Assembly (NCBI RefSeq): GCF_024139115.2
Contig: NW_026943120.1
Span: forward strand, 1-64,000
From: Armigeres subalbatus
Lineage: Eukaryota; Arthropoda; Insecta; Diptera; Culicidae
Direction of reading: 5' to 3'
DNA: 64,000 nt
The notes beneath the pieces were generated by a model that was given only the letters and a program-made list of their open reading frames with translations, did no database searches and had not been told where the DNA came from. The translations under genes were made by a program, and so were the position numbers. The number at the start of each line of letters is the position of its first letter. Positions within the stretch are counted from its first letter, which is position 1. This document shows, one piece after another, positions 31,601-40,211 of the stretch.

Positions 31601-32860
31601 ACTCGACCTGGACTGGACCTGGACTGGATCTTGACTGGACCTTGGACTGACCTGGACTGATCTGGACTGGACCTGGACTGGATCTGGACTGGATCTGGAC
31701 TGGATCTGGACTGACCTGGACTGGATCTGGACTGACCTGGACTGACCTGGACTGGACTCCCTGGACCTGACCGATCTGGACTGACCTGGACTGACTTGAC
31801 CGACCTGGACTGACCTGACCGATCTTGGACTGGATCCTGACCTGGACTGGATCTGACCTGACTGACTGGACCTGACTGGACCTGGACTGGACCTTGACCG
31901 ATCTGGACTGACCTGGACTGGATCTGACTGACCTGGACTGATCTGGGACTGGATCTGACTGACCTGACTGATCTGGACTGACCTGGACTGGATCTTGACT
32001 GTATCTGGACTGATCTGACTGACCTGACTCTGGACTGACTGGATCTGGACTGACCTGGACTGGATCTGGACTGGCCTGACTGACCTGGACTGACTGGACT
32101 GACCTGACCGACCTGACTGGATCTGACTGGATCCTGGACTGACTCTGACTGGATCTGACTGACCTGGACTGACTCTGGACTGACTGGATCTGACTTGACC
32201 TGACTGGATCTGGACCGCATCTGACTGGAATCCTGACTGGATCTGGACTGACTGGACTGACCGATCTGAACTGACCTGGACTGAACCTGAACTGACCTGA
32301 CTGGATCTGGATCAGACCTGGACCGGATCCTGACCTGGATCTGGACTGACTGGACTGGATCTGACTGACCTGGACTGACCTGACTGGACTTGGACTGACC
32401 TGACTGGATCTGGACTGACTTGGACTGGATCTGGACTGGATCTGGACTGACCTGACTGCCGATCTGGACTGACTTGGACTGGACCTGGTCTGACCTGGAC
32501 CGACCTGGACTGGATCTGGACTGACTCACTGGACTGGATCTGACTGACCTGGACTGGATCTTGACTGGATCTGACTGACCTGACTGACCTGGACTGACCT
32601 GGACTGGACCTGGACTGACCTGGACTGGATCTGGACTGATCTGACTGGACCTGGACTGACCTGACTGACCTGACCGACCTGGACTGACCTGACCGATCTG
32701 GACTGGACCTGGACTGGACTTGACCGACCTGGACTGGACCTGGACTGACCTGACTGACCTGGACTGGATCTGGACTGGACCTGACCGGACCTGGACTGAC
32801 CTGGACTGGATCTGACCGACCTGGACTGGACTGGACTGACTGACCGATCTGGACTGACCT
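25660..32860. repeat. Most homogeneous block of the satellite
   Basis: Tokens here are nearly all exact CTGGACTGAC, CTGGACTGGAT, CTGGACTGGAC or CTGACTGGAT forms with few interruptions. This is why the longest stop-free minus frame (about 2,600 codons) falls here. Such cleanliness suggests the most recent amplification or the most active unequal exchange. Boundaries are judged by eye. Confidence 0.6.
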
Positions 32861-34140
32861 GGACTGACCTGAACCTGACTGGAACCTGACTGAATCTGAC
32901 TGGATCTGGACTGACCTGGACTGGCCTGGACTGGGCCTGGACTGAACCTGACTGGACTGATCTGACCTGGACTGGACTGACTGACCTGGACTTGGACTGG
33001 CTCTGACTGGGCCTGGACTGACCGATCTGGACTGGAACCGATCTGACTGGAACCTGACTGACCTGGACTGGATCTGGACCGATCTGGACTTGGACTGGAC
33101 TGACTGACTGACTGGATCTGGACTGACCTGACTGGATCTGGACTGACCTGGACTGGATCTGGACTGATCTGACTGGATCTGGACTGGATCTGACTGATCT
33201 GGACTGACCTGGACTGGATCTGGACTGACCTGACTGATCTGGACTGGATCTTGACCGGACCTGACTGGATCTGGACTGGATCTGGACTGGACCTGGACTG
33301 ATCTGGACTGGATCTGGACTGGATCTGACTGACTGACTGGATCTGGGACTGGACCTGGACTGATCTGGACTGGATCTGGACTGACCTGACTGGACTGACC
33401 TGGACTGGATCTGGACTGGACCTGGACTGACCTGGACCGAACCTTGATCGGAACCGGACTGACTTGAACTGGATCTTGGACTCAGCCTGACTGGGCCTGA
33501 CCGAACCTGACTGGAACTAGACTGGATCTGGACTGACTTGGACCGACCTGACTGGACCTGACCAGGATCTGGACTGATCGGACTGGGGCCTGACTGGATC
33601 TGGACTGAACCTAGACTGGACCTGGACTGGAACTTGACTGGATCTGACTGGAACCTGGACTGACCTGACTGACCTGACTGACCTGGACTGACCTGGACTG
33701 GACCTGGACTGACCTGGACTGGATCTGACCGACTGGACTTGACCTGGACTGGACCTGGACTGACCTGGACTGGATCTGGACTGACCTGGACCGATCTGGA
33801 CTGACCTGGACTGGATCTGACCGACCTGACTGATCTGGACTGGATCTGACCGACTTGGATCTGGACTGACCTGGACTGACTTGACTGATCTGGACTGATC
33901 TGGACTGACCTGGACTGATCTGACTGACCTGGACTGGACCTGGACTGACCTGGACTGGATCTGGACTGATCTGACTGGACCTGACTGACCTGGACTGATC
34001 TGGACCGGACCTGGATCTGACTGGACTGTACCTGACTGGATCTTGGACTGGGCCTGGACTGGATCTGGACTGGATCTGACTGGCCTGGACTGGGCCTGAC
34101 TGAACCTGGACTGGAACTGACTGGAACTGACTGACCTGAC
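32860..34140. repeat. Satellite subfamily with GGGCCTGG and GAACCTG variant tokens
   Basis: Variant tokens CTGGGCCTGG, CTGGCCTGAC, CTGAACCTGAC and CTGGAACTGAC cluster here (near 32930, 33010, 33490, 33585, 34045 and 34090). They are rare elsewhere: isolated cases occur near 30475, 30814, 31400 and 32072. The clustering indicates a local variant that spread only near the right end of the array. Confidence 0.6.
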
Positions 34141-34283
34141 TGGATCGACTGACCTGACTGGATCTGGACTGACCTTGGACTCGACTCTGGATCTGACGGA
34201 CTTGACTGGACTGGACTGACTTGGACTGGATCTGGACTGGATCTGGACTGGATCTGACTGACTTGGACTGATTTGGACTGACT

Positions 34284-34374
34284 GATTGGATTTGGATTGG
34301 ATTTGGATTGGATTTGAATTGGATTTGGATTGGATTTGAATTGGACTTCGATTGGATTTTTATCAGATTTGTAT
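34284..34374. repeat. Right-edge satellite variant TTGGATTGGAT (C-to-T form)
   Basis: About eight 11-bp units read TTGGATTGGAT, or TTGAATTGGAT. This is the canonical CTGGACTGGAT with both cytosines of the plus strand replaced by thymine. The change is confined to the edge next to the assembly gap. Register with the canonical token is exact, so this is the same satellite. Confidence 0.8.
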
Positions 34375-34396
34375 NNNNNNNNNNNNNNNNNNNNNN
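34375..34396. other. Assembly gap (22 N)
   Basis: Twenty-two N characters separate the C-to-T satellite edge from unrelated AT-rich DNA. The true right boundary of the satellite is therefore unseen, and the real gap size may differ from 22 bp. Confidence 0.99.
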
Positions 34397-34944
34397 AAGT
34401 CATTATCAATGTGCGGACTGACAGATCGATTGGGGGAAATTAGGTGTGCTAACTAGTGCAATGGGTTGTCGTTGAGGTTTCGGTAATAAGTGTGTACATA
34501 TTGGGGCAATTCTTGAAATATCTAGTAATAAAACATCATACATCATAATAAAATAAAATGAATAAAATGAAATCGTATGTTAGAACCTATACCGACTTAT
34601 TCATGAAAGTTGTCAGGCAGGACAACCCACCCACTCCACGTCACAGAAAAAGTTTCTCAAAGACACTTTCTCGGGAAATGAACATGAGTGACATATTGAT
34701 TGGTGCTGTAATGGCTCGTTGCTCTGATTCCTTGTCCTGAATTTCAGCTAAAAATGTAATTGAGCCCGGGAAATCCTGGGATGCCGGGAATTTAAAGTAT
34801 ATTTGAAAACGTCCAATTTAACACTGTCAACTAAAAAGCATTGACGTAGATTTGGTGAAGACACTTTTTGAGAAACTTTACAATTTATATTTTTTGTGTT
34901 GAAAAATTCCGTATCAGGTGATTCGATTAGACTTGCAGTCAAAT
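34397..34944. other. AT-rich intergenic stretch, nothing recognised
   Basis: There is an A/T-rich simple stretch near 34525-34570 (AATAAA-like words). A 60-codon plus-strand frame at 34558-34740 has no recognisable feature. I see no transposon terminus or RNA gene. Confidence 0.5.
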
Positions 34945-35460
34945 GTAGGATTACCAATCCGGAGATGGCAAGTTCAATTATCGGTCCGGCCTAGGATGTT
35001 TTCGGATGGGAAACATTCTCGGCATCCTGGGCATAGTGTAGCCATTATACTTGCCACACAAGATACATACTCATGCAGAGGAGGACATAGAGAAGCTTTT
35101 AATTAATAACTGAGTGTAGTAGATAAGATCAGGTCTATAAAATATCGAAAAAAGTTGTCCACTCTACTGCAATCAGTAAATTTCTTATTATAGTATACTC
35201 TCTTGTTGTGTGTTTATTTTTAATGTGTAGCGAGCTACCTTGGTTTTAAGACATATTGATTCAAACTATCACGAAAACATTTCGGAATGATCGTGTCAAA
35301 AAACGAAGTGCGAATCAGTTTGCTGAGTATTGTTGCGACGAACGGACGAGTCTAGAAACCTCGTCTGGGTCACGACACTGAGGAAATGCTAAATGAAGAT
35401 AATGCTAAGTTGAAAAGCAGACCAAGTTCCAGTCCAGTTGGAATGTAGAGCCATAAAAGA
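34945..35460 (+). mobile_element. tRNA-derived SINE (second family), copy 1, split by a solo LTR
   Basis: Positions 34945-35114 match the 5' two-thirds of the SINE at 42836-43075. The shared parts are the tRNA-like head with a degenerate pol III B box, then ATACATACTCATGCA, then TTAATTAATAACTGAG. The 3' third resumes at 35378 (CTGAGGAAATGC) and ends at about 35460 with TTGGAATGTAGAGCC. The 263 bp between is a separate insertion. The B box here is damaged (GTTCAATTAT against GTTCGATTCT in copy 2), so this copy is probably not transcribed. The SINE ends are approximate and the family name is not known to me. Confidence 0.75.
35115..35377. mobile_element. Solo LTR (263 bp) inside the SINE
   Basis: The insert starts TGTAGTAGATAAG and ends GGGTCACGACA, so it has the TG...CA ends of an LTR. 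It is flanked by a perfect 5-bp target-site duplication, CTGAG, at 35110-35114 and 35378-35382. It interrupts the SINE at exactly this point. A TATAAAAT word lies at about 35137. With no internal coding region this is best read as a solo LTR left by recombination. The length suits Ty1/copia but other LTR superfamilies also make 5-bp duplications. Strand is not assigned. Confidence 0.8.
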
Positions 35461-35607
35461 AGCCAGAAAAAACTGCTTTCTTACGAAATGAAACGGAATT
35501 CCGCGGAAATTTGTAACAAATTTCAACCAACGGAAAACATCATCTAATTAAAATGTTTGGGTGCGCCGCTGAATAAAACCATAAAGTTTGCATTCAAGAT
35601 TATAAGA

Positions 35608-35656
35608 TACTAGCAGAGCCGTCGAACTTCGTATCACCTAAAATTGATAAGATATA
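35608..35656 (+). repeat. Left half of an older interspersed repeat split by the 35657-40891 element
   Basis: The words ACTAGCAGAGCCGTCGAACT and CACCTAAAATTGATAAG match the start of the repeat at 60003 (ACTAGCAGACCCGACGAACC...CGCCTAAAATTGATTTT). The match continues at 40894 after the inserted element. Confidence 0.5.
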
Positions 35657-35716
35657 AGGTACCCCGGGGCAAGTGGGACCTAAAAAACGCTAGTTCAGCA
35701 AAATCGCTAACACATA

Positions 35717-35760
35717 CTTATAGGTATATAGTACCTATATAGGTATATAGGTACCTATAG
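35717..35760. repeat. Short AT-rich palindromic cluster
   Basis: The words TAGGTATATAG, TACCTATATAGG and GGTACCTATAG alternate in both orientations, giving overlapping short palindromes that could extrude as a hairpin. It sits just inside the left end of the TIR element. Confidence 0.5.
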
Positions 35761-35803
35761 AAAACAGGGTATTTCGGGACATTAACCACGGATACATCAT
35801 TAA

Positions 35804-36098
35804 GGAGCCCTCCTTAGCCGTGCGGTAAGACGCGCGGCTACAAAGCAAGACCATGCTGAGGGTGGCTGGGTTCGATTCCCGGTGCCGGTCTAGGCAATTT
35901 TCGGATTGGAAATTGTCTCGACTTCCCTGGGCATAAAAGTATCATCGTGCCAGCCTCATGATATACGAATGCAAAAATGGTAACCTGGCTAAGAAACCTC
36001 GCAGTTAAAAACTGTGGAAGTGCTTAATGAACACTAAGCTGCGAGGCGGCTCTGTCCCAGTGTGGGGATGTAATGCCAAGAAGAAGAAGAAGAAGAAG
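35804..36098 (+). mobile_element. Feilai-type tRNA-derived SINE, copy 1
   Basis: A 295-bp SINE with a tRNA-like head (TCCTTAGCCGTGCGGTAAGA), a perfect pol III B box (GGTTCGATTCCCGG), a body with AACCTCGCAGTTAA and CTAAGCTGCGAGGCGGCTCT, and an (AAG)n tail. It is flanked by ACATCATTAA at 35794-35803 and 36099-36108, a 10-bp target-site duplication. It is nearly identical to the copy at 60960. Feilai is a known abundant SINE of Aedes aegypti; I recognise it from memory. The intact B box means it could be transcribed by pol III. Confidence 0.88.
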
Positions 36099-36748
36099 AC
36101 ATCATTAAATCCATCCGTTGTTGAAGTGTAGACGTAGTGTAAGCCATTTATTCAGCATACAATGTTAGCAGATATAAAACCCAGATTAATCCACCTAGCG
36201 GTGATGGTGCCTTTCTCGTTCGTTCAAAAGGTTTGGAAAAATCTAAAATAACTCCAATATGTGGATTGGTCTTATTTTTCATAATTGTTTATATGCATAA
36301 AAAGAATTCTCGCCAAGCACAATTTGTTGCAAACAAATCGGATTAGCATAAGAGCAAAAAATGGCATTTTATTTTGTAGTTTTAAAATTAGTATTTTCGC
36401 CATAACTTTTGACCCAATTGTACGATCCGTCCAAGTTTCTACAGGAAACAATGGGGCAAGATTCAGCGTCGAATGCAATCTGTTGCGAGCGACCTGAGAA
36501 GCACACAGATTGCACATCAATCACAGTAACTTATATATGACCGGATTCAGTCACTATATGGTTACTGCAACCAGATTTGTTGAACTTGTGTTGCTTGGGG
36601 AATAGATGAAGTCTAAGTGCTAAAAAAATGAGCTAGACTTTTTTGAACTCTTTTTCACAATAAATAGTAATTTGACCAGAACATCTAAGCCCATAGTCCG
36701 ATCTGGACAATGCTGGACATTCTGCGTCGAATGAAATTTAATGCGAGC

Positions 36749-37757
36749 AAATCGGTTGAGGAAGAGTGCCTGAAAAATAAGTGACATTTTTTTTAGCGAT
36801 TTTTCCATAAAAAAAATGGTATAATTTTCAATATGAAACAACGGGACAGGATTCTACGTCGAATGCAACTTGTTGTGAGCAAATCGGTTGAGGATAAGTG
36901 CCCGACATTTTTTACACGATTTTTTCGTATGATTTTGTATTTTGGCCATAACTTTTGATCCCATAGTCCGATCTGGCCAATTTCAAATAGGAAATAATAA
37001 GACAGGATTCTGCGTCGAATACAACTTGTTGCGAGTAAATCGGTTGAGGATAAGTGCCCGAAAGATGAGTGACATTTTTTACACGATTTTTTCGTATGAA
37101 TTTGTATTTTGGCCATAACTTTCGATCCCATAGTCCGATCTGGCCAATTTCAAATAGGAAACAACGGGACAGGATTCTACGTCGAATGCAACTTGTTGTG
37201 AGCAAATCGGTTAAGGATAAGTGCCCGAAAAATGAGTGACATTTTTTACACGATTTTTTCGTATGATTTTGTATTTTGGCCATAACTTTTGATCCCATAG
37301 TCCGATCTAGCCAATTTCAAATAGGAAACAATGGGACAGGATTCTACGTCGAATGCAGCTTGTTGTGAGCAAATCGGTTGAGGATAAGTGCCCGAAAAAT
37401 GAGTGACATTTTTTACACGATTTTTTCGTATGATTTTGTATTTTGGCCATAACTTTTGATCCCATAGTCCGATCTAGCCAATTTCAAATAGGAAACAATG
37501 GGACAGGATTCTACGTCGAATGCAGCTTGTTGTGAGCAAATCGGTTGAGGATAAGTGCCCGAAAGATGAGTGACATTTTTTACGCGATTTTTACGTATGA
37601 ATTTGTATTTTGGCCATAACTTTTGATCCCATAGTCCGATCTGGCTAATTTCAAATAGGAAACAATGAGACAGGATTCTGCGTCGAATGCAACTTGTTGC
37701 AAGCAAATCGGTTGAGGATAAGTGCCCGAAAAATGAGTGACATTTTTGAGTAGTTTT
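36749..37757. repeat. Tandem array of ~167-bp units
   Basis: The word AAATCGGTTGAGG or a close variant recurs at 36749, 36881, 37037, 37204, 37371, 37538 and 37705, giving spacings of 132, 156, 167, 167, 167 and 167 bp. Each unit also carries CCATAGTCCGATCTGGCC and GAAACAA(C/T)GGGACAGGATTC. The left-most units are the most diverged and shortest, which is usual at the edge of a tandem array. Confidence 0.9.
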
Positions 37758-37758
37758 G

Positions 37759-37764
37759 CACACA

Positions 37765-37822
<58 letters not shown>

Positions 37823-37842
37823 CACACACACACACACACACA
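37759..37842. repeat. (CA)n microsatellite
   Basis: About 84 bp of CA dinucleotides with three interruptions (CCC, GT, CAG). It lies inside the preceding element, between the 167-bp array and its tail; the copy at 62339 has only a short CA remnant at the same point. Confidence 0.97.
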
Positions 37843-38287
37843 GACATCACCTCAATTCGTCGAACTGAGTCGATTGGTATATAACACTATGGGTCTCCGG
37901 GCCTTCTATAAAAAGTTTGTTTTTGGAGCGATCATATAGCCTTTACCGTATACTTAGTATACGAGAAAGGCAAAAACCAAGACAACAGCCGGTTTACTGT
38001 TTTATTGTCTGTTGTCTGGCTTTACATTAGTTTACTTTCTTACCAAATGTGTAAGATGGAAGAGATAAGCAAATCTTTGTTCACTTTTCGAATGAATGTT
38101 TCTCTGTTTAACACAAATTATTACATAAATTCAAACTTCAAAAGGAACGTTTTTATTCAGGTGGTGTTGTAAATTTGTAACAGAACGAAATGGCCAATTT
38201 GTGTCTTAAGCACTTTATTTATCTGAAGATCGGTTAATCTGATGCGAAGTTGAAAAATAACAAACACAAGACAAAACCTGTAGATTA

Positions 38288-40211
38288 GGGTGTCCCAAAA
38301 AAATCGATGTTCGAAAAGTCATGGTGCTCAACCCTGAAATGAAAGATATACCTGTCTGGATAATTTTTGTAGAACAAACCGAATTTCTAAAAAATCGTTT
38401 AGAGGTCGCGCTAGATCGATTTTTGAAAAATGACCTTTTTTAGGTAAAAAAATCAAATATTGGGTCCTTTCACAATTTTTTTGAGGATCACCCATTCGTT
38501 TTATATTTTTTTATTTTTCTGTGGATCTTTGCCCATTGTCTCCATGAATTAGTTTTTGGTATTATGTGTTTTTACAGTCTGCAGAACTTTTTAAATATCG
38601 AAAAAAGCACATTTTTTTGACTAATTTTCGAAGTTATTTCATTCTCACACAAAAAATATTTTTTTCTCATTCAGAAAAACCTACATACTACAAAGAGCTA
38701 TTTATAAGGAGTATTTTTATAAAAAAAAGATCCAAGAAATGTTGTTCTGGGGCTGAGATATAGCAGTTTTAGTAACTAGTCAAAAAGTGTTCAAATTCGG
38801 TACTTTTTCTTTACATGTTATAATTTCATCAAGATTGCACCAATATTTTAATTTAAATTAAAAACAATTAAAAAGCAAATAAATGGGAATATTTTCTAGG
38901 TAACAAAGCTTTTCTTTCCAATGGAGTTCGTTACCTGAATTACAGGGTTTGGTCGGAGTATATGGATGGAGCCAGTTATAAAATTATATCACACCCAACA
39001 GTTAATATGTAGCAATATACAAGTAATTAGGTTTACTATGATCTCTTTATTAGTTTTGATTCAATCATAGGATGCTTTTCACGGTATATAAAAAACAAGG
39101 CAGGCTCAGTACGTATATAAACATTCAGTTTGAACGTAAACATGTGTCGTCACTACTATTATCGCACAAGTTGAACTGAGACGATGCTCTGCGGTCTCAG
39201 CATGCTTGATTTTGTACTCTAACATGTGGCGCATATTTCACTTGAAGTGTCATTTTTTCGTTTTTACTTCAAGTTTATTCCATTTTTACTTTTGCAATAT
39301 CTCAAGTGAACTCATGGAAAAGCTGTCGAACTGATACGACGAAAAAAAATGTTTGACTGTCATATGACATATCAAAAGCATCACGGTATACAGACAACAA
39401 GGTAGACTCGTAAGAAAAGTGACACGTCAAGAGTGACGCATATTTCATCGCCACATGTTAGAGTACAGAAGTAAGCATGCTGAGACCGTAGAGCATCATC
39501 TCAATTCAGCTTGTGCGAAGATAGTAGTGACGACACATGTTTACGTTCAAACTGAATGTTTACATACGTGCTGAGCCTGCCTTGTTTTTTATATACCGTG
39601 AAAAGCATCCTATGATTGAATCAAAACTAATAAAGAGATCATAGTAAACCTAATTACTTGTATATTTCTACATATTAACTGTATTGGTGCAATCTTGATG
39701 AAATTATAACATGTAAAGAAAAAGTACCGAATTTGTACATTTTTTGACTATTTACTAAAACTGCTATATCTCAGCCCCAGAACAACATTTCTTGGATCTT
39801 TTTTTATGAAAATACTCCTTATAAATAGCTCTTTGTAGTATGTAAGTTTTTCTGAATGAGAAAAAAATATGTTTTGTGTGAGAATGAAATAACTTCGAAA
39901 ATTAGTCAAAAAAATGTGCTTTTTACTTTTTACATAATACCAAAACCTAATTCATGGAGACAATGGGCAAAGATCCACAGAAAAATAAAAAAATATAAAA
40001 CGAATGGGTGATCCTCAAAAAAATTGTGGAAGGACCCAATATTTGATTTTTTACCTAAAAAAGGTAATTTTTCAAAAATCGATCTAGCGCGACCTCTAAA
40101 CGATTTTTTAGAAATTCGGTTTGTTCTACAAAAAATATCCAGACAGGTATATCTTTCATTTCAGGGTTGAGCACCATGACTTTTCGAACATCGATTTTTT
40201 TTGGAACACCC
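38288..40211. mobile_element. 1.9-kb foldback element with long near-identical arms
   Basis: The left arm (38288-39231) begins GGGTGTCCCAAAAAAATCG. The right arm (39449-40211) is its reverse complement and ends with the complement of GGGTGTTCC. Both ends are flanked by TA (38286-38287 and 40212-40213). The arms match closely throughout, except that the left arm has about 153 bp extra at 38845-38997 and about 28 bp extra near 38575. A spacer of about 217 bp (39232-39448) holds a diverged partial copy of arm sequence (CACGGTATACAGACAACAAG). No transposase is visible. If transcribed, the arms would form a hairpin of several hundred base pairs. Confidence 0.88.

Larger units (their letters stand above)
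1849..34374. repeat. 32.5-kb satellite of 9-11-bp tokens (CTGGACTGAC / CTGGACTGGAT)
   Basis: The whole interval is an irregular tandem mixture of short tokens: CTGGACTGAC (10), CTGGACTGGAT (11), CTGGACTGGAC (11), CTGGACCGAC (10), and shorter forms lacking GG such as CTGACTGAC (9). Each token is two CTGGA/CTGA pentamer-like pieces plus one C or T, which points to an ancestral CTGGA pentamer. All copies run in the same orientation; I see no inverted block. Token composition gives more than 50% G+C, unlike the AT-rich right flank. The plus strand has TGA in every frame, while the minus strand lacks all stop codons, which explains the very long minus frames. One-base length variants (CTTGGACT, CTGGGACT) are common and may be real or long-read error. 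I found no transposon inside. Confidence 0.97.
36186..37976. mobile_element. Non-autonomous element with an internal 167-bp tandem array
   Basis: It starts TTAATCCACCTAGCGGTGAT and continues GGTGCCTTTCTCGTT. It ends TAGTATACGAGAAAGGC plus an A-run, so GCCTTTCTCGT and ACGAGAAAGGC form short inverted ends. The middle is a tandem array of ~167-bp units followed by a (CA)n tract and a tail with CGAACTGAGTCGATTGGTAT and GGTCTCCGGGCC. A 5' portion with only one unit lies at 62119-62357, confirming a dispersed element with variable unit number. No long frame is conserved. From memory its ends are very common in Aedes DNA. I could not settle a target-site duplication. Confidence 0.75.

Noticed and set aside
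24631..32529. A minus-strand frame of about 2,600 codons, and others at 2534-5173, 5568-8795 and 14959-17505, as giant RS-repeat genes
   Set aside because: All three minus frames are open at the same time because satellite words contain no stop triplets on that strand. The frames overlap, begin at arbitrary codons and follow token composition.
1849..34374. CRISPR array or bacterial repeat
   Set aside because: There are no constant repeats separated by unique spacers, and the context is a eukaryotic mobile-element landscape.
36749..37757. Identity with the tapiR satellite of Aedes
   Set aside because: I cannot recall the tapiR sequence reliably enough to compare, so I only suggest a small-RNA check.
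36793..37850. Several overlapping minus frames with repeated peptides such as TSCIRRRILS
   Set aside because: The repetition comes from the 167-bp DNA units, whose length is not a multiple of three, so the peptides jump frames. The Cys/Val run is the (CA)n tract.
38845..38997. Extra 153 bp in the foldback arm as a stray unit of the 153-bp satellite
   Set aside because: The lengths agree but the sequences share no recognisable words.
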